Assembly (NCBI GenBank): GCA_003612285.1
Contig: RAYE01000032.1
Coordinates: 1-60,911 of the forward strand
DNA: 60,911 nucleotides
Source: a bacterium D16-51
GTDB lineage: Bacteria > Bacillota > Clostridia > Lachnospirales > Lachnospiraceae
Direction of reading: 5' to 3'
The notes beneath the pieces were generated by a model that was not told the DNA's origin, ran no database searches, and saw nothing but the letters and a program-made list of their open reading frames with translations. Made by a program: the position numbers and the translations under genes. Shown in pieces: positions 49,971 through 57,812 of the stretch. How positions within the stretch are numbered: the stretch's first letter is position 1; every line of letters begins with the position of its first letter.

Positions 49971-49999
49971 CTGACCGTTATTAAGAAGTGCGGTATAAT
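49971..49999 (+). promoter_or_regulatory. Promoter upstream of the 50056 gene
   Basis: CTGACC (49971-49976), 17 bp, TATAAT (49994-49999). The -10 region AGTGCGGTATAAT is identical to 55532-55544 in front of the integrase. Confidence 0.65.
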
Positions 50000-50055
50000 G
50001 CAGTCAGGTAAAGATAAGTGCTGTTTTTATTCCTATAAAAATAAGGGAGGAGATC

Positions 50056-50367
50056 ATGATGAAGATTGAAGATATGGCAGATTTGATTGCCATGTATGAC
50101 ACGCAGGCATCAGTGGACAAAATAATCTGTCTGGCGACAGGCGAAGATACCATATCGGCACTGGAGTATGCAGGCAGTGGATTGTTTGGTAATTATATGA
50201 AGCTGGAGAAGATAATTGAGAGAAACTGTTGTAACAGGATAAAAAATGCCAGTATAAGGGATGGGTTGCCGGTATGGGTAGTGGTTTTGACGAATCGGGA
50301 ACTGACAGTGGAGGACAGGGCGGCTATTCTGTTAGGATATGATGACAGTTTTTGTGTTGATGGATAA
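50056..50367 (+). CDS. Hypothetical protein of the mobile region
   Basis: 103 residues with a strong AAGGGAGGAG ribosome site and a clear promoter. Not recognised. Opens MMKIEDMADLIAMYDTQASV, mostly helical, with LPVWVVVLTNRELTVEDRAA. No membrane or signal segment. Its place just before TnpV suggests an element-encoded accessory protein. Confidence 0.6.
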   Translation: MMKIEDMADLIAMYDTQASVDKIICLATGEDTISALEYAGSGLFGNYMKLEKIIERNCCNRIKNASIRDGLPVWVVVLTNRELTVEDRAAILLGYDDSFCVDG

Positions 50368-50433
50368 GAAACAATATTTCTGATTTTGTAATTTTAATTA
50401 CAGAATTTAATGTTATGTGAGGAGGCAGAGCCT

Positions 50434-50820
50434 ATGGGAAAAGAATTACCTGAAGTTATTGTAGAAAATGGAATAGAGTACTATCTTGCAGAGAATGGAT
50501 GCTATTATCCAGATATAAGTGCCGAACAAAATTCGGATTATCCGATTGGCAAATATGGTACGATGAGAGGGGAATATATTATGAAGAATGACAGATATAG
50601 ATATTTCGGAATGGTGCTGGATGGAACGTGGAATGAATATCTGCACGGAGTGGATGAGGAGTGTTACAGAGTGCTGGAAATGGCAGTGAAACGAATAAAA
50701 GAAAAGGAGGGGGTAACAGAGGATTTGAAGAGCAGGAACCCTATGTTGTGGGTGGGTAAGGTCAATAATATCATGGCAAGGACAGAGGAGGAAATATTAA
50801 GGGAAATCATATATGTGTAG
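50434..50820 (+). CDS. TnpV family transposon protein
   Basis: 128 residues from ATG 50434 (GAGGAGGCAG upstream). The typical pattern is NGIEYYLAENGCYYPDI, PIGKYGTMRGEYIMKND, a GTWNEYLHGVDEECYRVLEM middle and an acidic C-terminus. TnpV is found in Tn4451/Tn5397-like and related elements in Clostridia; its function is not established to my knowledge. Supports the mobile origin of this region. Confidence 0.8.
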   Translation: MGKELPEVIVENGIEYYLAENGCYYPDISAEQNSDYPIGKYGTMRGEYIMKNDRYRYFGMVLDGTWNEYLHGVDEECYRVLEMAVKRIKEKEGVTEDLKSRNPMLWVGKVNNIMARTEEEILREIIYV

Positions 50821-50985
50821 GAGATGAGGGTGGTCCTGATATGCAGGACTGCTCTCATTATACTATCTATATCACAGGGGTGCAATTATCATAGAAAATT
50901 GTGGAAAAGTGTGTGGTGGTATGGTAAGATTATATATATATAAGTATCAAGGGGGTATGTTGGTTTGGATTAGGGAGAATATTAC

Positions 50986-51553
50986 ATGGCAAATCAGTAC
51001 AAGATAATAGACGAAAAAACATGGGAAAGAGCAATGCACTGTACGATTTTCAGAAACAGGGGTATTCTTTTACGATTGCTTTTGTCTATGCTGTATGCAG
51101 ATGTACCAATGACATAGATGTATTCCAGTATCGTTTTTTAGATGGGAAGGTTGTGTTGTTTGACAAAATTGACACAGCCTTTACTTATCTGAATAAAGAA
51201 ACGGAATTGTTTAAGGTAATCAATGTTCCTATGAAGGAAACGCTGGAAAAATATGTGGAGCTGGCGGCAAGAATTGCACAGGAGCAGAAAGAATATTTTA
51301 CCGGTCCGTTGGGAAATGTGTATTTCAGTGTTCTCCGATGCTTTGGGTTGCTTATACGCACATATCACATACCAATTCTGGACAAGAGGATAATGCGACT
51401 CCTTTATTTGATTGGGGAAAATACTATGAGAAAGATGGACGGATTGTAATGCCTGTGTCTGTTCAGGCATACCATTCATTTGTGGATGGCATCCATATTG
51501 GAAAGTTTGTGGATTTATTGCAGGAATATCTGGATGGATATGGAAACGAATGA
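50986..51553 (+). pseudogene. Chloramphenicol-acetyltransferase-like gene, deleted and frameshifted
   Basis: Starts MANQYKIIDEKTWERAMHCT and IFRN (AGGGAGA upstream), the CatA-type opening. Another frame continues QGYSFTIAFVYAVCRCTNDI, DVFQYRFLDG and KEYFTGPLGN; a third continues LPWVAYTHIS-like, LFDWGKYYEKDGRIVMPVSV, and the active-site region QAYHSFVDGIHIGKFV. Roughly 15 residues are missing between the first two parts. A second shift lies near 51330. CAT transfers acetyl from CoA to chloramphenicol; this copy should not give a working enzyme. Confidence 0.8.
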
Positions 51554-51721
51554 CCAATCTTACAGGTAAAAAATCTTGCAAAACAGAAGAAACAAAGATA
51601 TCATAGTAATAAGAAAGGTATTCGATTTTTCAATAAAAGATGCTGGATGCATGGGAATCAAAGCGATTTTTTCTTGTTATTAGGGATGTGTTTTATACGG
51701 AGTTGAAAGAGGTGGATTGTT

Positions 51722-52186
51722 TTGGTGGAATATATGAGGGCTGACAAGGCAGACATAGATGCATTAACGAAAATGCGGCTTGAATATATCAAGGCGGATA
51801 TGGGGGTCAGCATAGAAGATGAAGTTTCTATGAAAGAGAAAATTCCCCTGTATTTTGAACGGCACTTAGACAAGGACATATTTGCCTTTGTCGCAAAAGA
51901 TGAGGGTATCATGGTCGCTACAGCCTTGCTGCTTATTATTGAAAAACCATCGAATCCCCATTTTATAAATGGAAAGGTTGGAAACGTGTTGAGTGTCTAT
52001 ACACTTGAAGAATACAGACATCAGGGAATAGCCACTAGACTGATACAGGAAGTTTTTGGATTCTCAAAAAAGAAGAGTTTAGATTTTATTGAATTGAATG
52101 CAACAGAGGAAGGATATTCATTGTATAAGAAATTGGGGTTTGAAGAATATCAGACACTGTATGTGCCTATGAGATATAATTTGTAA
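51722..52186 (+). CDS. GNAT family N-acetyltransferase
   Basis: 154 residues. VEYMRADKADIDALTKMRLE start; IFAFVAKDEGIMVATALLLI; CoA-binding segment YTLEEYRHQGIATRLIQEVF; FIELNATEEGYSLYKKLGF. The start is TTG 51722 or GTG 51725 after AAGAGGTGG; ATG 51734 lacks a site. Substrate unknown. Carried with the decayed CAT gene in the mobile region, consistent with a drug-modifying cargo but not proof of it. Confidence 0.85.
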   Translation: MVEYMRADKADIDALTKMRLEYIKADMGVSIEDEVSMKEKIPLYFERHLDKDIFAFVAKDEGIMVATALLLIIEKPSNPHFINGKVGNVLSVYTLEEYRHQGIATRLIQEVFGFSKKKSLDFIELNATEEGYSLYKKLGFEEYQTLYVPMRYNL

Positions 52187-52215
52187 TATATTATTTTGTT
52201 AAGGAGATGATGATT

Positions 52216-52500
52216 ATGATAATGAAACAGATAGAAATCAATGTACCGGAAGCGATAGTACCGTATGCAAATGTGGAGGGGGACAATGCGGTTTTGCTTA
52301 GAAATGCCATGTTGTTATATCCATATATAAAAAATGACACCATATCGCATGGAAAGGCAGCAGAAATGCTTGGCATACCCAAAATGGAGCTGATTGAATT
52401 ATATGGTTCACTAGGGATTGCATATTTTGATATGACAGAAGAGGAACTTGCAGAGGATTTGGCAACTCTTAATAAAGTTGGGAGTGTGGCAGTATGTTGA
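52216..52500 (+). CDS. UPF0175 family antitoxin
   Basis: ~95 residues: EINVPEAIVPYANVEGDNAV, a helical core, SHGKAAEMLGIPKMELIELY (helix-turn-helix-like UPF0175 signature) and a DLATLNKV tail. UPF0175 proteins act as antitoxins for PIN-like DUF3368 toxins, the very next gene, which it overlaps by 7 nt. ATG 52216 is 9 nt from AAGGAG; nearby ATGs are less well spaced. Probably represses its own promoter. Confidence 0.85.
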   Translation: MIMKQIEINVPEAIVPYANVEGDNAVLLRNAMLLYPYIKNDTISHGKAAEMLGIPKMELIELYGSLGIAYFDMTEEELAEDLATLNKVGSVAVC

Positions 52501-52988
52501 TTGTATCGGATACCACACCGATTATTACCTTGATGAAGATGGGGCATTTGGATATTCTGAAACACTTATATGGGAAAGTGCTTATTCCTAATGCTGTATA
52601 TATGGAATTGACAGGTAATAAAGAGTTTGTAGCAGAGGCTTCTCAGGTAATGGACAGTGATTTTCTGGAAGTAGAAGAGGTTGACAATGAGATAGCTGTG
52701 ACGATTCTGCAGGAAGTGTCCGGTTTGGATGCTGGGGAGAGTGAAGCGATTGTTATGGCAAATAGCAGGAAAGCAGATTTGCTGGTTATGGATGAACATA
52801 AGGGCAGGGGTGTGGCAAAGAAGATGGGGTTGCCGATTACAGGAACGATTGGTCTGCTACTGAAAGCCTTTGATGAGGGTATGTTTACTGCTGGGGATAT
52901 TGAGGAGTGTATTGAGAAATTGAAAGAAACCAATGTGAGGATAAGCGAGGGTCTTTTTGATATTATGAGGGAGCATATAAAGGAATAA
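52494..52988 (+). CDS. DUF3368 PIN-domain toxin
   Basis: 164 residues with PIN-like acidic motifs: IVSDTTPIITLMKMGHL at the N-terminus, GLDAGESEAIVMA in the middle, and LLVMDEHKGRGVAKKMGLPI. PIN toxins are Mg-dependent RNases that stop growth when freed from the antitoxin. Start overlaps the antitoxin stop, the standard toxin-antitoxin layout. All expected acidic residues seem present, so the pair may be functional and help maintain the element. Confidence 0.87.
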   Translation: MLIVSDTTPIITLMKMGHLDILKHLYGKVLIPNAVYMELTGNKEFVAEASQVMDSDFLEVEEVDNEIAVTILQEVSGLDAGESEAIVMANSRKADLLVMDEHKGRGVAKKMGLPITGTIGLLLKAFDEGMFTAGDIEECIEKLKETNVRISEGLFDIMREHIKE

Positions 52989-53050
52989 CATTTTTTCCTA
53001 AAGGCAGGAAGATGTGAATAGCACAATAAAAATTACTATGGAGGGAAATT

Positions 53051-54886
53051 ATGGCAAAAGTACATGTTAATGAAGGTTATGAATTATATCAGATAATAAC
53101 AGATTTTGGAGATCCATTAGAAATATTTAGAGAAGGTATACAAAATTCTTTTGATGAAGATGCTTCTGAAATATATATATGTTTATGAAGAAGAGGAGCT
53201 GGGTGACGATAACCGTTTGATTATTGATATATGGGATAATGGAAGTGGACTGGCAAAATGCAATGTTAAGTGTTTTTTTGATGTTGCTAATTCAAGCAAA
53301 ATAAATAAGAAATTTATTGCACTAAAAAATAAGCACGGATATAAAGGACATGGCTCAAAGGTGTTTTTTAATGCAGAATTAGTGCAGATATGTTCGAAGA
53401 CTAGGGAGGGAGATTATTGGGCATCTGAGTTAAAAGATGCAATTAAACAGATTGCCCAAAACAAGGAATTATCATATTCTGATCCATGTGAACCTGAGGA
53501 ATTAGGTCTTTCGTTGCCTGAGGAATGGTTATCTGGGTTTATGGTTCGTATAATATGTCCCAAGTATTTTAAGACACAGCATACGCGATTTAAATTAAAT
53601 CATTTGTTCCTAAGAGATTATTGTATGTGGTATTCATTAATTGGAACAGTTGAAACATGGTATAATGAAATTCTCAGGCAAAAAATGTTAAGTTATTTTT
53701 AAGAGGATTGTTAAGTCAGGAATTTGAAAAGAAATATAAAGATTTATCTATGTGTGATCCGATTCCGATTTTTTCAGATAGAGTTTTAGGACATTTTGAG
53801 GAAATAACATTAGGGCATTATTTTCCACCAGAACGAACTTCGGATAAGGAAATGAAAAAGTATGCAGATTTAATTAAAAGTAATAAAGCAAAATATATGT
53901 TTTATAGTAAATTAGTTTATAATGAAACGATAACGTCAGGAAGCATTTCTTTTAGATTAATAATAAGTATGGAAGGATATGAAACAAAAAGAAGATATGA
54001 TTTGTTATTATCTAGACAGGGAAAAGCAACTACAGAAGGAACGCATACGGATGGGCAGAGATATGGGTTATGGGCATGTAAGGGAGGTGTTCCAGTTGAA
54101 AAAATTGATGATTGGCTTGAAGGTGGAAGAGGAGTTGGCACTTACACCTATATGCAGGCATTTGTGGATTGTGATGCTTTCCAATTAACGGCTAATCGTG
54201 GTTCAATAATGAATACAGATATAGAAAAATTAGAAATAATAAAAAAGGAAGTAAATAAAGTATTTAAGAGTAAAAAGATAAGGGATGCTATGCAGGAACG
54301 GCAAGATTGGGAAGAACTGGAAAAAACTATTACTTCGATTGAGACAGATAAGAAAGATTTGTCTAAGAGATTTACTGCGAGTAAGAATAGAAAAACTATT
54401 AAATTACCAAATGGTGCTGAGATTTTTGAACCTTCAAAATTGAAAAATGGATATTCAGAATCGGAAACATTTGTAGTATTGATGGCAATAATTCAACATT
54501 TTCCTGATTTATTTTCATTTAAACTGTTGGATTATAACACTACAAAGGGAATTGATTTTGTTGTAGATTACTTAGGATACCCTAAATATATAGAACTAAA
54601 AGGAACCTTAACAAAGAAAATAAATCATCCATTTAGATATATACATAAATTTATTTGTTATGACATTGATGTATCTAAAAATGAAATTGTTGAGGATATG
54701 GAACCGTTTAAAACTACATTAAAAGTCATAAGGAATAATGTTTTCGAATCAAATGATGATAGATTTGATAAAAAACAATATACAGGTTATGTGTTAGAAC
54801 CAGAGGGAACCACAATTATTCAAAGCATGGAAGTAATATGTTTAAAATCATTTCTTGTTGAGGTGTTAGATGCTAAAATACAATAG
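53051..54886 (+). pseudogene. GHKL ATPase fused to a PD-(D/E)xK-like nuclease domain, interrupted by two frame breaks
   Basis: Reconstructed ~610-residue protein. ATG 53051 (GGAGGG upstream) opens MAKVHVNEGYELYQIITDFG; then the GHKL/HSP90-type site: EGIQNSFDED (N box), IDIWDNGSGL (G1), GYKGHGSKVFF (G2). A central S5/transducer-like region follows. The C-terminal ~150 residues include GIDFVVDYLG and KYIELKGTLT, a D...ExK arrangement typical of restriction-like nucleases. Break 1: an (AT)n run at ~53168-53178 lacks 2 bp. Break 2: a T-run at 53696-53700 lacks 1 bp. Similar to prokaryotic MORC-like conflict proteins by domain logic only. Confidence 0.7.
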
Positions 54887-55299
54887 TGGGAAGGGAATGC
54901 TTTTGTCATTTTTTAATGGGTTGTTGAAAAGAGTTTAAATAGTAATCAGCAACTTAAAAAGAAAATAAATCTACATTTTTAGTCATTGTTTTGTATATGT
55001 GGCTATAATTATGATTAAGTTGAGAGTGATTATTTTTAAGAAAAAAGTGAGTGGATTTTGGAAGTAATTGGTACAAAATTTATGTGAAGCATATCTATTA
55101 TTTTAAGATTTTGTGCATTGGCAATGCTTGTTTGTCGTGATTCTAAAACAGCATTTGATAAAATCTGTTTTTCAAATAGATAATGTTTTTTACAAAACCC
55201 TACCACCCCATGGTACAACTCCCTCAATTTCTACCACGCCAGTCAATGGCTCACTCCCTTTTTTCGTATTATCCTATAGCCATAAGGAGGTGCAGTCTT
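54887..55299. other. AT-rich gap before xis
   Basis: 413 bp with no supportable gene. The right part (55190-55299) is less AT-rich and includes CCACCCCATGG; an open frame runs through it into xis, but without a start signal before 55300. I see no clear promoter or terminator. Confidence 0.5.
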
Positions 55300-55512
55300 A
55301 TGGCAGGCAGACAAATTACAGAGATTCCATTATGGCAGAAATACACACTGACAGTGGAAGAAGCCTCTCTTTATTTCCGTATCGGTCAGGCAAAGCTTCG
55401 CAGGCTCATCAATGAAAATGAAGATGCTGACTTTATCCTGTGGAATGGAAACCGACCGCAGATAAAGAGAAAGCAGTTCGAGGAATTTATTGACAAATTA
55501 AATGTAATTTAG
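55300..55512 (+). CDS. xis: Tn916-type excisionase
   Basis: 70 residues: [58 protein letters not shown]. This closely follows the Tn916 Xis pattern ([21 protein letters not shown]...KLRRL...[13 protein letters not shown]). Xis is a small winged-helix DNA-bending protein that directs Int towards excision. ATG 55300 follows AAGGAGGTGCAG; the longer frame is not used. It precedes the integrase by 79 nt, as in Tn916. Confidence 0.9.
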   Translation: MAGRQITEIPLWQKYTLTVEEASLYFRIGQAKLRRLINENEDADFILWNGNRPQIKRKQFEEFIDKLNVI

Positions 55513-55591
55513 GCATGGCGCAAAGAGTTTTAGTGCGGTATAATCATCATATCGTATTAGGGCTCTTTCTTTTATGAAAGGAGCAGATACT

Positions 55592-56861
55592 ATGGCAGCA
55601 AAAAGAAAAGACAGCAAAGGCAGAATTTTAAGAAAAGGGGAAGGCCAGCGCAGTGACGGGCGTTACATGTTCCGCTACACGGATTTATGTGGTGAAAGCC
55701 GTGTAGAATACAGCTGGCGGCTGGTGGAAACAGACCCGTACCCGAAAGGGAAGCAGAAAGACTTATCCCTGCGTGAGAAGGAGGCATTGATTGAGCAGGA
55801 CAGGCATGACCTGATTTCTACGTCACATGGAAATATGACAGTCAATGAATTGTTTGACTTCTATGAAAAAGAAGCGAGGGAAGATTACTGTGCGCACAGA
55901 AGAAAATTACACTAAGATATGGAATAAAAATATGCGCAGCCGGAAATTTGCTAATATGCAGATTCGGGCAGTCAGGAAGACACATATCTTGGACTGTTAT
56001 CAGGAGATGTTGGAGGATGGTGTAGGAAATGGCAGTATAACCCTGATGCACAAAGTTTTATCTGCTATGTTTAATCACGCATTGTCCGAAGACTATATCC
56101 GTAGGAATTATGCCCACGGCTGTACAAAGGAACTTGGCATTTACAACAATAAAAGAGATGCCCTTACCCAGCTACAGCAGGAGAAGTTTCTACAGTTTAT
56201 CAGTGAGAGCAGTGAATACAATGCTTATTACTGGATGTTTGAGTTTTTCTTTGAGACTGGTGCGAGGTGTGGAGAAACCATTGGATTGACATGGAAAAAT
56301 GTGGATTTCAAAAATAAATTTGTAAAGATTGACCACCAGTTGCTTTATGAGTTGGATGAGGAGGGAAAACGCAGATTTCAAATCTGTCCACCAAAGACAA
56401 TCAAGGGCATCCGAAAAATTCCGTTGACGTCAAAAGCACTGCATGCTCTGAGAAAACAGAAAGGGTATATGTTGAAGCATGGGATGATAGACAACCATAC
56501 AGTAGATGGGCACAGTGGTTTTGTATTTCTTACGAAGAAATTCCAGTTGTGGAACGTGGTACAGTTAGACATTATCCTCCATAAGATTGTGTATGATTAC
56601 AACAGCATTGAGGTGGCGGATGGTATACTGGAGGACAGAGAACCGGAATTACTGCCTAATATTACTGCACACATTCTGCGTCATACCGCCTGCACCAGAA
56701 TGGCAGAGGCAGGGATGGACCAGAGGACATTGCAGGAGATTATGGGGCACAGCAACCTTGCAATTACCATGAAAGTATATAACCATGTGGACGACAAGCG
56801 TATGCGGGATGAGATTGAAAAGTTTGATGAGAAGCGGAGCAGGGACAGCCGGGTATCCTAG
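55592..56861 (+). pseudogene. int: Tn916-type tyrosine integrase with a frameshift
   Basis: N-terminal arm-binding domain MAAKRKDSKGRILRKGEGQR, DGRYMFRYTDLCGE; catalytic domain with ETGARCGETIGL (Arg), TAHILRHTACTRMAEAG (H-x-x-R), MGHSNLAITMKVYNH (His and nucleophile Tyr). The two parts are in different frames: after EKEAR near 55878-55880 (GGG), one base too many shifts the frame, and KITVRTEENYTKIW resumes in the other. Without this base the protein would be ~422 residues, normal for the family. ATG 55592 is preceded by AAGGAG. Confidence 0.88.
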
Positions 56862-56915
56862 CCCGGCTCATTGTACACAAATCCGTACACAAAAAATGTT
56901 ACAAATTTACACAAC

Positions 56916-56928
56916 TTTTACACAAAAT
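56916..56928. other. Candidate right attachment core
   Basis: TTTTACACAAAAT, identical to 45900-45912, 55 bp beyond the integrase stop, where the attachment site of a Tn916-type element would be expected. Confidence 0.45.
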
Positions 56929-57049
56929 GAATGAAAAAATATGAGATTTTATGAGAAGATAAGCGTCTAAATCACTTCTGGGACATCTTAGAAATCCAGT
57001 ATTTGCAGGGCTTTAGCAACTTCTGCAAAGAAATTCAAAACATCTGAAC

Positions 57050-57106
57050 CTTACAAAACCGTAAGATGAAATTCATGTGAAAGTAAGGCCCATCGGGTAT
57101 GATAAT
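57050..57106 (+). promoter_or_regulatory. Regulated promoter region of the 57-kb ABC genes
   Basis: CTTACAAAACCGTAAG (57050-57065), a CTTAC/GTAAG dyad, lies ~30 bp upstream of a candidate -10 (TATGAT 57098-57103) with no good -35. This is the layout of an activator site for an OmpR-type regulator. A closely related sequence sits at 45815-45830. Confidence 0.5.
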
Positions 57107-57122
57107 TCCCGAAAGGCAGGTA

Positions 57123-57812
57123 ATGAATATGAATATTCTTGAAGTACAAAATCTATGCAAGACCTATGGAAAAGGGGAAGCACAAGTCCGGGCGCTTGAT
57201 CATGTTTCCTTCTCCGTGGGCAAAGGGGAATTTATTGCAATCGTAGGCGAATCTGGATCCGGAAAAAGCACGCTTTTAAATGTGGTGGGGGCTTTGGATA
57301 ACCCGACATCCGGGAAAGTGCTGATTGATGGGAAGGACATTTTTTCCATGGCCGAAGAGAAGCTTACGGTGTTCCGCCGCCAGAATATCGGGTTTATCTT
57401 CCAGTCCTTTAACCTGATCCCAGAACTGAATGTAGAGCAGAACATTACATTCCCCTTGCTTCTGGACTACCAGAAGCCGGACCAGAAGTATGTGGAGGAA
57501 CTGCTGGAGATTCTGGGGTTGAAGGAACGCAGGAAGCATCTCCCCAGCCAGCTTTCCGGAGGACAGCAGCAGAGGGTGGCAATCGGGAGGGCACTGGCAG
57601 CCCGTCCTGCCATCATCATGGCAGATGAGCCTACCGGGAACCTGGATTCCAAGAACAGCCAGGAGGTCATCACCCTTTTAAAATCCATGTCGGCCAAGTA
57701 CAGGCAGACAATCCTGATGATCACCCACAATGAGAACCATGCGGATGCAACAGACCGGGTACTGCGCATGACGGACGGCAGGCTGAAGGATTTGGGGGTG
57801 GCGGCGAGATGA
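57123..57812 (+). CDS. ABC transporter ATPase (MacB/LolD-like)
   Basis: 229 residues: Walker A GESGSGKST, Q-loop IGFIFQSFNLIP, LSGGQQQRVAIGRAL, IIMADEPTGNLD, MITHNENHADAT. ATG 57123 (GAAAGGCAGG upstream) rather than the longer frame from 57099. It overlaps the permease gene by 4 nt (ATGA). With that permease it is a bacitracin- or lantibiotic-type exporter/sensor unit by family analogy; substrate unknown. Confidence 0.92.
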   Translation: MNMNILEVQNLCKTYGKGEAQVRALDHVSFSVGKGEFIAIVGESGSGKSTLLNVVGALDNPTSGKVLIDGKDIFSMAEEKLTVFRRQNIGFIFQSFNLIPELNVEQNITFPLLLDYQKPDQKYVEELLEILGLKERRKHLPSQLSGGQQQRVAIGRALAARPAIIMADEPTGNLDSKNSQEVITLLKSMSAKYRQTILMITHNENHADATDRVLRMTDGRLKDLGVAAR

